Position numbers and translations under genes: made by a program. A stretch of DNA of 64,000 bases, from contig NZ_RCCK01000015.1 in the NCBI RefSeq assembly GCF_003664035.1, forward strand, positions 62,001-126,000, written 5' to 3'. The first letter of the stretch is position 1, and each line of letters opens with the position of its first letter. The DNA is from Pedobacter alluvionis (lineage in GTDB: Bacteria; Bacteroidota; Bacteroidia; Sphingobacteriales; Sphingobacteriaceae). Positions 6,763-15,262 of the stretch are shown piece after piece. The notes beneath the pieces are model-generated. The model made no database searches, was not told the DNA's origin, and was given only the letters and a program-made list of their open reading frames with translations.

Positions 6763-9054
6763 CTATTTGAACATTCCTTTTAGTTTTGCTAATTTCTCTT
6801 GTAAATCGCCATCCGCATCTTTTGGCTCATTACGAGGCTTGAAGTTTTGTTTATTGTTGTTCGATTTGAAATCTGGCTTAGGTTTCTGCTCCCTGGACTC
6901 CCGACTGCGGACTTCCGACTTCGGATTAACTTCTGTTTTCATTGATAAGGAAATCCGTTTGCGGGCAGCATCAACTTCCATTACCGTTACTTCTACTTTT
7001 TGATGTACTTTAACAATGTCATTTGGGTTCGCTACAAAACGATTTGCAAGTTGACTGGTATGCACCAAACCATCCTGATGGACACCAATGTCTACAAAGG
7101 CACCGAAATTGGTAATGTTGGTTACAATTCCAGGAAGTTTCATACCCACTCTTAAATCGGCAATTTCATTTACACCATCAGTAAAACTAAAAGCCTCAAA
7201 TTGCTCTCTCGGGTCGCGACCCGGTTTAGCCAATTCCTTTAAAATATCATTCAAAGTTGGCAGACCGATTTCATCTGTAACATATTGTTGTGGCTTAATC
7301 TGCTTTTGCAACTGTGTATCTTTCATTAAAGCAGAAACGGTAGTGCCAAGATCTTTTGCCATTTTATCTACTACCGCATAACGTTCAGGGTGAACACCAC
7401 TGGTATCTAAAACATTTTCCGCATTACGGATACGTAAGAAACCTGCCGCCTGTTCGTAAGCCTTGTCGCCTAAACGAGGTACTTTTTTCAAGCTTTCACG
7501 GTTTTTAAAAGCACCGTTTGTATTGCGGTAATCAACAATATTTTGCGCTAAAGTAGGGCCTAAGCCAGAAACGTAGGCCAGGATTTGTTTTGAGGCGGTA
7601 TTTAATTCTACACCTACAGCATTTACCGCACTGACTACGGTGTCATCTAAACTTGCCTGTAATTTATTTTGATCAACATCGTGCTGGTATTGACCAACGC
7701 CGATAGATTTTGGGTCGATTTTCACCAATTCGGCCAATGGATCCATTAAACGGCGACCGATTGAAACTGCTCCACGCACGGTAATGTCCTGGGTAGGAAA
7801 TTCCTCTCTGGCTACTTCCGATGCTGAATAAATCGAAGCGCCACTTTCGTTAACCATTACTATTGTAATGTGCGGTAAATTCAATGCCCTAACAAATGTT
7901 TCGGTTTCTCTACCTGCAGTTCCATTGCCTATTGCAATGGCTTCAACATTATGTTTTTCACAAAGCTGTTGGATCGTAAATTCGGCATTTTTAACATTTC
8001 CTTGTCCGGTATGCGGATAAATGGCAGTGTTTTCTAACAACTGGCCTTGTTTATCTAAACAAACCACTTTACAGCCAGTACGGAAACCAGGATCGATTGC
8101 CAATACATTTTTTTGCCCCATTGGAGCTGCCAACAACAATTGACGTGCATTTTCGGCAAAAACCCGGATGGCTTCCTCATCTGCTTTTTGTTTGGTGAAA
8201 ACCCGAAGTTCGGTTTCCATAGCTGGTTCCAACAAGCGTTTATAACCATCTTCTAAAGCTTGCTGAACTTGCTTTGAAGCGGTATTATTGCCTAAAATAA
8301 ACTGGTTCTCTAAAATTGCAATGGCATCTTCTGCTGGTGGAAGTGCATCTAATCTTAAAATCAGTTCCTTTTCGCCACGGCGCATAGCCAAAACACGGTG
8401 TGATGCAGCTGTTTTAACCGGCTCGCTCCATTCAAAATAATCTTTATATTTAATGCCTTCTTCTTCTTTTCCTTTAATCACTTCTGATTTAAAAACAGCT
8501 TTTTCCTGAAAATAAGTACGCATTTTAGTGCGCGCATCAGCATTTTCAGAAATCATCTCGGCAATAATATCCCTTGCGCCAGCTAAGGCATCATCAAATG
8601 AGTTTACTCCCTTTTCGACATTGACAAATTTGCCTGCTTCAGCATTTAAGTCAAAAGTATTCTGTTCAAATATCTGCAGGGCCAAAGGTTCTAATCCTTT
8701 TTCTTTTGCAACCGAGGCACGTGTTTTACGCTTAGGTTTAAACGGGAGATAAATGTCTTCTAAGAGTGAAATGGTTTCTGCTTCGTTGATCTTTTTTTCC
8801 AGTTCCGGTGTTAGCTTACCAAGTTCGGTCATCGATTTTAAAATCGCTTCACGGCGTTTATCTAAATCGCGCAATTGTAAAACCCGATCGCGGATTGCTG
8901 CTACCTCAACTTCGTCTAAACTGCCCGTCGCCTCCTTACGGTAGCGCGATATAAAGGGTACTGTTGCACCTTCATCTAACAAATTTATGGTTGCTGTTAC
9001 TTGCTTTTCTGCAACTTTTAATTCGGCTGCAATTATTTTATGGTAGGTTAACAT
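6763..9054 (-). CDS. tex: Tex-family RNA-binding transcription accessory protein
   Basis: 763 aa with the full Tex architecture. It has an N-terminal helical domain (residues 1-190, with TVPFISRYRKEATGSLDE), a YqgF/RNase H-like domain near 325-450 (VLAIDPGFRTGCKVVCLD), and helix-hairpin-helix motifs near 490-560 (YVSGLGPTLAQNIVDYR). An S1 RNA-binding domain lies near 645-720 (PGIVTNITNFGAFVDIGVHQ). A charged tail of the kind KPKPDFKSNNNKQNFKP follows. Tex binds nucleic acids and affects transcription and stress tolerance; its exact role is unsettled. Single gene with a -7 box 27 nt upstream. Confidence 0.93.
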   Translation of the reverse strand: MLTYHKIIAAELKVAEKQVTATINLLDEGATVPFISRYRKEATGSLDEVEVAAIRDRVLQLRDLDKRREAILKSMTELGKLTPELEKKINEAETISLLEDIYLPFKPKRKTRASVAKEKGLEPLALQIFEQNTFDLNAEAGKFVNVEKGVNSFDDALAGARDIIAEMISENADARTKMRTYFQEKAVFKSEVIKGKEEEGIKYKDYFEWSEPVKTAASHRVLAMRRGEKELILRLDALPPAEDAIAILENQFILGNNTASKQVQQALEDGYKRLLEPAMETELRVFTKQKADEEAIRVFAENARQLLLAAPMGQKNVLAIDPGFRTGCKVVCLDKQGQLLENTAIYPHTGQGNVKNAEFTIQQLCEKHNVEAIAIGNGTAGRETETFVRALNLPHITIVMVNESGASIYSASEVAREEFPTQDITVRGAVSIGRRLMDPLAELVKIDPKSIGVGQYQHDVDQNKLQASLDDTVVSAVNAVGVELNTASKQILAYVSGLGPTLAQNIVDYRNTNGAFKNRESLKKVPRLGDKAYEQAAGFLRIRNAENVLDTSGVHPERYAVVDKMAKDLGTTVSALMKDTQLQKQIKPQQYVTDEIGLPTLNDILKELAKPGRDPREQFEAFSFTDGVNEIADLRVGMKLPGIVTNITNFGAFVDIGVHQDGLVHTSQLANRFVANPNDIVKVHQKVEVTVMEVDAARKRISLSMKTEVNPKSEVRSRESREQKPKPDFKSNNNKQNFKPRNEPKDADGDLQEKLAKLKGMFK

Positions 9055-9080
9055 ATCCTAAAGGTAAAAATTAAAAGAAG

Positions 9081-9088
9081 CAAAGCTA
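9081..9088 (-). promoter_or_regulatory. -7 promoter box of tex
   Basis: TAGCTTTG on the minus strand, 27 nt before the tex ATG, fits TAnnTTTG. The -33 position is not a clear TTTG. Confidence 0.45.
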
Positions 9089-9115
9089 ATCAGGATTTGC
9101 GGGATTTAATTATTT

Positions 9116-10519
9116 TTAGAATGAAGTTATCCACCGAAATTTGTGAGTAAGTTTTTGAAAAGGGGAATGATTACCTTTACTGCGTTCGATCATTTTTCCA
9201 TTTATAACCAGCCAGCTATTGGGGAAGAGCTTTATAAGCCTTTGCTTTTCAGCTTCTGTAATCTGTCCGATAAGTTCTAATCTTCCAATCTGAATTTTAC
9301 CCAGCTCGTCGGGAACAGCAACGTTTTTAGTGAATTTGATCCTCAGCGTGCCTATGCTTTTTAATGTATAAAGCTCTTTTGGAATTTCGTTAATGTTACT
9401 CATTGAAAGATCACCGGCGCTGGTTTTATTGCTGAAAACAGAAGTTTCGGATGGTGCACTGTCTTTATTTACTATAGCCCAGCTCATTTCCGGTTTCATA
9501 GTGAAATCTTTGCTGTTTTGAGATAAACCGATAAATCCTGCCCAAATTTCCATGTTATGTTTTGTATGAGCTTGCGCATTTTCCAGAATAAAAGGAACTT
9601 TTACAATCTCTGAAGCCAGATTGTTTACACTGGTAATTGGTTTTAAATCTGTTTTGTTTCCTTCTTTTGTATAAGGGAACAATTTTACGATCCAACCGTC
9701 GATTGTATTTGTCGTTCCACATTTCTTTTCCGTATGGTACTTTACCATGTTCATCCAGAAATTCTTATTCACTTTTCCTTTCTTAGCCGCTATAATTTCT
9801 TCTATGATCGGAATGAGTTCGCTTGTCCACCAGTCTAATTTGTAACGGGAGAGATATTTTGTTTTCTCCAATAATTTTTTCCAATCTCTATTTGTGCCTT
9901 CGATGGTGATTTTTGGGATGCCGCAGCCAATAATAATCACCTTAAATTCGAAATAAGATTTTACGGTTTCCATAATCGTAACCTGGCTCACAATCTTTGA
10001 GGTAGGGGTGGTGGTGCTGAAATCGGAAGTTAAAATGCCGACTAGTTTTTTGCCGGTATAATCATTAATCTGCTCATTAAACTGCGGAAAAATTGAAGCC
10101 CAATCGGATTTTGGTTCACCAAGTGCGATTTTATCAGAAACGACGGTTAAGGTTTTCCTGCCTTCAAAGTCGACCATTTGCGACCTAAGTTCTTCCGCAT
10201 TTTGAGTGATATGCCTGGCAAAACCCTGATTGATGAGCAACCAGAAAATATCAGGAGAGATCACAAATGGCCTGTGATCTATATATGAATTTAAAATACC
10301 TGTTAAAAAAGGATGCTCTCCATAATAAACCAAACTGTCGGGTAGATTTTCGACGTTTTTTTCAACATCCGACTTAAGCACTTTAAGTATTTCCTGGGTG
10401 GGAACAACAGGAATAAGCTTTGCTGGTTTAGAAAGTGTTTCAATTTCTATAACTGTTGCTTTCTGGCAAAATGATTTGGTAGAAATAAAAATGGTTAGCA
10501 GTAAAAGTATTTTTTTCAT
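9116..10519 (-). CDS. Secreted DUF4419-domain protein
   Basis: 467 aa. A signal peptide (MKKILLLLTIFISTKSFC, ending before QKATV) sends it to the periplasm. The body matches the DUF4419 family: HPFLTGILNSYIDHRPFVISPD, IWLLINQGFARHI-like helix, TIIMETVKSYFEFK-like segment, GCGIPKITIEGTNRDW, and LDWWTSELIPII. The family has no known biochemical role; it is also found in fungi and other eukaryotes. It lies alone on the minus strand between tex and a DUF1801 gene. Nothing in context hints at its partner. Confidence 0.8.
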   Translation of the reverse strand: MKKILLLLTIFISTKSFCQKATVIEIETLSKPAKLIPVVPTQEILKVLKSDVEKNVENLPDSLVYYGEHPFLTGILNSYIDHRPFVISPDIFWLLINQGFARHITQNAEELRSQMVDFEGRKTLTVVSDKIALGEPKSDWASIFPQFNEQINDYTGKKLVGILTSDFSTTTPTSKIVSQVTIMETVKSYFEFKVIIIGCGIPKITIEGTNRDWKKLLEKTKYLSRYKLDWWTSELIPIIEEIIAAKKGKVNKNFWMNMVKYHTEKKCGTTNTIDGWIVKLFPYTKEGNKTDLKPITSVNNLASEIVKVPFILENAQAHTKHNMEIWAGFIGLSQNSKDFTMKPEMSWAIVNKDSAPSETSVFSNKTSAGDLSMSNINEIPKELYTLKSIGTLRIKFTKNVAVPDELGKIQIGRLELIGQITEAEKQRLIKLFPNSWLVINGKMIERSKGNHSPFQKLTHKFRWITSF

Positions 10520-10619
10520 CTGGTTGGCGTCGATTTATGAAGGTTTTATTAAATCGATGCTTTTTTAAACTGTTTTCCATAAAATACAACTCCATTTCTC
10601 AGGTGGAAAACCAGAAATA

Positions 10620-10994
10620 TTATGATTTTTTCTTTTTGGCTTTCTCCAAATCTCTTTCTGCTTTAAATTTGGTGATTCTGGTGATCAGATCCAGGGGCAA
10701 AGGTTTGTCTAAAGGAAACCGGACAGCCCCTTTACTCCATTTATATCGGGCAAATTCTTCTTTAAATGCTTCAATTCCTGAACCGGTTGGATAAAATCCA
10801 ATATGTTTAGTATAACATGCAAAGTAAACCAGTACCGTGTTTTGTTTAAAGGCAGGCATGCCATAACTGATTATTTCTTTGGCTTCAGGTACGGCTTTGT
10901 TTATAGTTTCACGGATTTGCTGTAACAGTTTTTGTGTTTCAACAGGGAAAGTCGCAATGTATTGATCGATGTTCTCTGGTTTTGGCTGTTCCAT
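10620..10994 (-). CDS. DUF1801 (YdhG-like) small protein
   Basis: 124 aa. It matches the DUF1801/YdhG fold related to frataxin: an N-terminal helix with IDQYIATFP, then LLQQIRETINKAVPEAKEII, SYGMPAFKQNTVLVYFACY, HIGFYPTGSGIEAF and GAVRFPLDKPLP. Family members are sometimes called iron chaperones, on thin evidence. The C-terminus is Lys-rich. The start is ATG 10994. It sits 100 nt from DUF4419 on the same strand, with no sign of functional coupling. Confidence 0.85.
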   Translation of the reverse strand: MEQPKPENIDQYIATFPVETQKLLQQIRETINKAVPEAKEIISYGMPAFKQNTVLVYFACYTKHIGFYPTGSGIEAFKEEFARYKWSKGAVRFPLDKPLPLDLITRITKFKAERDLEKAKKKKS

Positions 10995-11037
10995 ATCAGT
11001 CGCTTTTATAAGCTGAATTTACAAAATTTATCAGAAG

Positions 11038-11610
11038 TTATTCGCTGATTAGGATGTCGTGTTTATGCAATAAGCCAGCAAGGCCGGATTTTGAAAATTT
11101 TGCTTTTTTGATCCTGTTGTTATCAGGGTCTATGGAGTAATTGTAGGCCGTTTTAAAATCTGCCTTTTCTAGTATTGTTCTATCAAAAGTAGCATTTAAT
11201 AAATCGCAATTGCATAATACTGCGCTGCTTAAGTCACATTCAGAGAAGTCGACTTCATGTAACTGTGAGTTTTTGAAACTGGTTTTTTTTAATTTTAATT
11301 TATAAAACGAGGAATGATCTAATTTGCAGTTGGTAAAACTAAATGCGAGGCCGAAATCGTTACAGTTATCAAACCTTAAACCAAGCATTTTACAATCCTG
11401 GAAATCAGCATCGATAAAGGACGTTTTTGTTAAACCCGCCAAACTTAAATTGCAGGAAATGAATTGACAGTCTAAAAATTTTACACCGCTTAAATCTGAA
11501 CTGGAGAAATCGCAATTGATGAATTTACAGTTTTCATATTCTGCTTTTGGAAGTGAGCGTATGGTAAAATCAGTCTTTTCGAAGATTTGATCGGCTATGT
11601 ATTCAGGCAT
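11038..11610 (-). CDS. Pentapeptide-repeat protein, Qnr-like in size
   Basis: 190 aa from ATG 11610; the frame stays open to 11670 but a natural N-terminus (MPEYIADQIFEKTDF) starts at 11610. The body is nearly all pentapeptide repeats of the A(D/N)LXX type: CKFINCDFSSSDLSGVKFLD, CQFISCNLSLAGLTK, ADFQDCKMLGLRFDNC. These give a right-handed quadrilateral helix. Relatives of this length include DNA-gyrase-protecting Qnr/MfpA-like proteins and many of unknown role, so any effect on gyrase is speculative. Confidence 0.85.
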   Translation of the reverse strand: MPEYIADQIFEKTDFTIRSLPKAEYENCKFINCDFSSSDLSGVKFLDCQFISCNLSLAGLTKTSFIDADFQDCKMLGLRFDNCNDFGLAFSFTNCKLDHSSFYKLKLKKTSFKNSQLHEVDFSECDLSSAVLCNCDLLNATFDRTILEKADFKTAYNYSIDPDNNRIKKAKFSKSGLAGLLHKHDILISE

Positions 11611-11760
11611 GAACTGGAATTTAGGTTTAGCGAAGATAAAATAATTGTATGGTTTTTTGGCTCTAAGCAAGAAAATGCATTGTTTTTCTTGTGCAGAAAT
11701 GGGATAACTGGACCCGGCAAAAGTGGAGATATTTTTTGATTAGCAGCACCTTAAATATAC

Positions 11761-11823
11761 TGTCATGCTGAGGTACGAAGCATCTGTTTCATAGCAGCAG
11801 ATGCTTCGTGCCTCAGCATGACA
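11761..11823. repeat. Palindromic element, family A (copy 2)
   Basis: Arms of 26 bp (11761-11786 and 11798-11823) match except at one position. The sequence is the same element as at 2211-2274, with CATCTG in place of AATCTG in one arm and the compensating change in the other, so base pairing is kept. Confidence 0.85.
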
Positions 11824-11929
11824 TTTCGTTAAAAAGATTGCAATGAATGCCTGTGCTGGTGGAACCAAATAATTACTAATGTTAATTTCAATAATTATTT
11901 ACTAAAATTATAAGATACTTATTTTACGA

Positions 11930-11966
11930 CACCGCGCCCTTCGGACTCCTTTCTGAAAGAGGGGAA
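11930..11966. repeat. Dispersed GC-rich element, family D (copy 1)
   Basis: The plus strand reads CACCGCGCCCTTCGG, then ACTCCTTTCTGAAAGAGGGG. A related element in reverse orientation is at 21356-21400. Its GC content is well above the surroundings. It lies just beyond the pdhB terminator. Confidence 0.5.
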
Positions 11967-11967
11967 T

Positions 11968-11999
11968 AAAAAAAATCCCCCAAATTGCTTTGGAGGATT
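11968..11999 (-). terminator. Rho-independent terminator of pdhB
   Basis: On the minus strand AATCCTCCAAA, loop GCAA, TTTGGGGGATT, then T8. One internal mismatch. It lies about 45 nt after the pdhB stop. Confidence 0.85.
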
Positions 12000-12042
12000 T
12001 ATATGTTTTGGTCTTCGGCTAAACTAAGACTACAATTTGTAA

Positions 12043-13029
12043 TTACTTTTTAACGTACATTACTTCTTTTACCGCTTTAACTACACGCTCTGCATTTGGT
12101 AAGCTTGCTGCAATTAAAGTTGGTGAATATGGAAGTGGAACATCTGCACAAGTGATACGTAAAACCGGTGCATCTAAATAATCGAATGCATGTTTTTGTA
12201 CCATGAAAGCAATCTCTCCGGAAAGAGATGCCAATGGCCAGGCCTCTTCTACCACAACCAAACGGTTTGTTTTTTTAACGGATGCAATAATGGTATCATA
12301 ATCGATAGGACGTACAGTACGTAAATCAATAACTTCTACATTAATCCCTTCTTTAGTTAACTCTTCTACCGCAGGGTTTACAACACGTGTTAACATTTTA
12401 CCAAAAGTTACGATGGTTACATCAGTACCTTCTTTAGTTACTTTAGCTTTACCAAGTTCGATATAGTATTCCTCTGCAGGAACATCACCTTTATCACCGT
12501 ACATTACTTCAGATTCCATGAAAATAACCGGATCCTGATCTATAATTGATTGTTTTAATAATCCTTTTGCATCGTAAGGTGTAGCTGGAACTACTACTTT
12601 TAGTCCTGGTGTATTTGCAAACCAGTTTTCGAAGTTTTGAGAGTGTTGTGCACCTAATTGACCTGCGTTACCTGTTGGGCCGCGGAAAACCATAGGGCAT
12701 GAGAACTGACCACCACTCATTGATAAAATTTTAGCAGCTCCATTGATAATCTGATCGATAGCTACTAATGAGAAGTTAAAGGTCATAAATTCCACAATTG
12801 GAATAAGGCCTGCTGTTGCTGCACCAGTTGCAATACCTGCGAAACCTAATTCGGCAATCGGGGTATCGATAATGCGTTTCGCACCAAATTCATCAAGCAT
12901 ACCCTGACTTACTTTGTACGCACCGTTATATTCTGCTACTTCTTCACCTAATAAAAAAACGCGGTCATCTTTACGCATTTCTTCGCTCATGGCTTCGCGT
13001 AGTGCTTCTCTAAATTGGATTTCTCTCAT
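12043..13029 (-). CDS. pdhB: Pyruvate dehydrogenase E1 component, beta subunit
   Basis: 328 aa from ATG 13029 (MREIQFREALREAMSEEM). It has the transketolase-like pyrimidine-binding domain, with LGEEVAEYNGAYKVSQGM and RIIDTPIAELGFAGIATGAA. A C-terminal transketolase domain follows, with VVVVEEAWPLASLSGEIAFM-type sequence. It forms the heterotetrameric E1 with PdhA, decarboxylating pyruvate on thiamine diphosphate. The alpha subunit and E2 are not adjacent here, a normal Bacteroidota arrangement. It has its own promoter and terminator, so it is monocistronic. Eight extra codons upstream in frame fall between promoter and ATG and are not likely translated. Confidence 0.93.
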   Translation of the reverse strand: MREIQFREALREAMSEEMRKDDRVFLLGEEVAEYNGAYKVSQGMLDEFGAKRIIDTPIAELGFAGIATGAATAGLIPIVEFMTFNFSLVAIDQIINGAAKILSMSGGQFSCPMVFRGPTGNAGQLGAQHSQNFENWFANTPGLKVVVPATPYDAKGLLKQSIIDQDPVIFMESEVMYGDKGDVPAEEYYIELGKAKVTKEGTDVTIVTFGKMLTRVVNPAVEELTKEGINVEVIDLRTVRPIDYDTIIASVKKTNRLVVVEEAWPLASLSGEIAFMVQKHAFDYLDAPVLRITCADVPLPYSPTLIAASLPNAERVVKAVKEVMYVKK

Positions 13030-13050
13030 TGTAAATTTTAATAACGGTGG

Positions 13051-13082
13051 CAAATATAATTATTAATCGCTTTGAAACCAAA
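13051..13082 (-). promoter_or_regulatory. Promoter of pdhB
   Basis: Minus strand: TTTG (13082-13079), 20 nt, TATATTTG (13058-13051). It matches the Bacteroidota -33/-7 pattern and leaves a leader of about 15-20 nt before ATG 13029. Confidence 0.75.
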
Positions 13083-13283
13083 GGCTATAATAGCTATGTT
13101 TTGTAATAATTATAGGTAATTCTGTTAATTATTTAGCCTTTTTGAAGCGGTGTTTTTTGTTTATTTGTCAAAAGAAGAAATAATATTGGGCGATTGTGTT
13201 TTTGATAAGCTTATTGTATCAAAGCTTTTGCTTTTTCCGAAATATCTTTATCAAAAACATTTGGTTCCGATTATAATCTAAAC

Positions 13284-13841
13284 TTAATGATTAGGATTTA
13301 ATAATCCATAAATTTCACTATCAAGAAATTGGCCCCTAAAATAATAATCCTGTTTAAACAGGGCCTCTTTTACAAAGCCATGTTTGAGCAGCATCTGTCT
13401 TGAAGCATCGTTTTCTACATTAATGTTTGCACTGATGGTATGCAAATTCACTTCTTCGAAACCAAAAGCAATTGATTTTTTCAGTGCTTCGGAAATAATT
13501 CCTTGTCGCCAATAATTTGGGTGCAGCATGTAACCGATCTCGGCACGGTGGTTGGCAAAATCGGTGCGCCAATAACCAACAGAACCGATCATTTCTTTGG
13601 GATTTTCTTTTAAAGCAATTACCCAGGCCAGGTTATCTCCATTTTCATAACCATTTCTGAAACGGGATATAAAGTCTTTGATCTCGAAAATGTCTTTGGG
13701 TCTTTCCCTGTCGATGTATTTCATTACCGTTTCGTTGGTACGCATGGCAAAAAGTGCTTCGGCATCAGCAAGATCATGTTCTCGGAGGATTAAACGTTCG
13801 GTTTCAAGAACCGGGAATTTTGTGAAATTTAAGGTTAGCAT
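13284..13841 (-). CDS. GNAT acetyltransferase, RimJ/RimL type
   Basis: 185 aa from ATG 13841. The family pattern is clear: LETERLILREHDLADAEALF at the start, VIALKENPKEMIGSVGYW, AEIGYMLHPNYWRQGIISEA (acetyl-CoA loop with RxxGI) and NVENDASRQMLLKHGFVKEA. Such enzymes acetylate protein N-termini or small molecules with acetyl-CoA; the substrate cannot be inferred. An upstream TTG (13871) would add ten low-complexity residues and is disfavoured. A TATCTTTA box ends 3 nt before the ATG, a weak case of the close-promoter pattern seen at three other genes. Confidence 0.87.
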   Translation of the reverse strand: MLTLNFTKFPVLETERLILREHDLADAEALFAMRTNETVMKYIDRERPKDIFEIKDFISRFRNGYENGDNLAWVIALKENPKEMIGSVGYWRTDFANHRAEIGYMLHPNYWRQGIISEALKKSIAFGFEEVNLHTISANINVENDASRQMLLKHGFVKEALFKQDYYFRGQFLDSEIYGLLNPNH

Positions 13842-13965
13842 TTTTAAAGATAAGCTTAGAGATAAAGGCAATTTTTTTTTGCAACGAAAATTATAAATGT
13901 CTTTTATTTATTAAATAACATATTCTTTTATTATCACTGATTTTACATTTGAATTAAATTAATTT

Positions 13966-14027
13966 ATTCCCCAAATATAGCTATTTTTAGGGATTGTATT
14001 CCCTGAAAATAGCTATATTTGGGGAAT
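13966..14027. promoter_or_regulatory. Double palindromic operator before the AAA ATPase gene
   Basis: Two 24-bp quasi-palindromes, CCCCAAATATAGCTATTTTT-type at 13969-13992 and its near-mirror at 14001-14024, share the core AAAATAGCTATATTTGGGG. Their centres are 32 bp apart, about three helical turns, and together they form one large inverted repeat. Each outer half contains TATATTTG, a perfect -7 box, pointing outward in both directions (14014-14021 plus strand; 13978-13971 minus strand). The plus-strand box lies 14 nt before the ATPase ATG. This looks like an operator-promoter module, probably autoregulatory. Confidence 0.7.
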
Positions 14028-14035
14028 TGAGGTTT

Positions 14036-15157
14036 ATGATTAAAAGAGCATTACAGCCAACTTTAGAAAGCAAGGTTGATTTTAAAAAAGCAATAGTTGT
14101 ACTTGGTCCAAGACAGGCAGGTAAAACTACGTTGATTAATAAAATCGCTGGCTCTTTAACTAGTGATTATCTCTACATCAATGGAGATGACCCTGGCGTA
14201 AGACTATTATGGAACAATCCAACACAAGCCTTTATTAATACTTTTATCGGCGAGGCTAAGGTTGTTGTATTTGATGAGGCACAGCGACTTGAAAATATAG
14301 GTTTAACTGCAAAGATGATCATTGACGCTAACAAAGATGTTCAGCTCTTCATATCTGGTTCTTCAGCGTTGGAAATTGCAAGTCAGATTAATGAACCTCT
14401 TACAGGTCGTAAGTGGGAGTACAGATTATATCCTTTGTCTTGGCGGGAATTGAAGGATCAATATTCCTTTGCCAAAATTCACCCACGTTTGGAGGATTTT
14501 TTGATAACTGGCATGTATCCTGACGTAATTAATCATAGCGAAAATGCGATAGAAATATTAAATAATCTTGCTGGAAGTTATCTATATAAGGATATTTTAG
14601 AAGCGGGTGGTATTCGTCGACCGGATGCGCTTTTAAAACTTTTGCAGGCCCTTGCCTGGCAGGTTGGAAATGAGGTTTCTTATAATGAGCTTGCCCAAAC
14701 TGTAGGTATTGACAAGGCAACGGTTAACAATTACATAGATCTGCTTGAAAAATCATTTGTGGTCTTTCGCTTAAATCCTTTGGCTCGAAATTTAAGAAAT
14801 GAGATTAGCTCTTCCCGGAAAATCTATTTTTATGATAATGGGATCAGAAACAGCATCATTAATAATTTTTCGCCGATTGCTCAACGTAATGATATCGGTG
14901 CCTTGTGGGAAAACTTTATTATAAGTGAACGGAAAAAAAAACTGGCCTATAGTGGCTTTTATGGCAATACTTATTTTTGGCGAACCGTAAGTAAAACAGA
15001 AATAGATTATATTGAGGAACAGGATAACAAAATAACAGTTTTTGAGCTAAAATGGAATCCTAAAGTAAAAGTAAAGTTTCCTAATGCTTTTATGGGAAAA
15101 TATGTTCCTGAGGTAGCACATATTATCAATAGGGATAATTACTGGGAATTTTTATAA
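14036..15157 (+). CDS. AAA_14/DUF4143 ATP-binding protein
   Basis: 373 aa from ATG 14036, which has GAGG 5 nt upstream; the open frame extends 14 codons into the palindrome but that part is unlikely to be translated. An AAA_14 ATPase domain carries Walker A (GPRQAGKTTLI), Walker B (VVVFDEAQRL) and sensor ISGSSAL. DUF4143 follows (residues 190-370) with a helix-turn-helix-like TVGIDKATVNNYIDLLEKSFVV and a nuclease-like end (TEIDYIEEQDNKITVFELKWN) with D and ExK in the right spacing. The family is very common in Bacteroidota, and its role is unknown. Confidence 0.88.
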   Translation: MIKRALQPTLESKVDFKKAIVVLGPRQAGKTTLINKIAGSLTSDYLYINGDDPGVRLLWNNPTQAFINTFIGEAKVVVFDEAQRLENIGLTAKMIIDANKDVQLFISGSSALEIASQINEPLTGRKWEYRLYPLSWRELKDQYSFAKIHPRLEDFLITGMYPDVINHSENAIEILNNLAGSYLYKDILEAGGIRRPDALLKLLQALAWQVGNEVSYNELAQTVGIDKATVNNYIDLLEKSFVVFRLNPLARNLRNEISSSRKIYFYDNGIRNSIINNFSPIAQRNDIGALWENFIISERKKKLAYSGFYGNTYFWRTVSKTEIDYIEEQDNKITVFELKWNPKVKVKFPNAFMGKYVPEVAHIINRDNYWEFL

Positions 15158-15262
15158 ACCAGCATGCCATTTAAAAATATCCCCTTATTTAAATAAACTA
15201 CTTACGTTCCTGCCAGTAAGATGTTGAAAAAAGTTCTATTTAGACAATTTTTTTGCTTTTAA

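Noticed and set aside
13994..14035. Start of the AAA_14 protein at 13994
   Set aside because: The additional 14 codons lie inside the palindrome; ATG 14036 has a GAGG just upstream and the usual MIKRALQP start.
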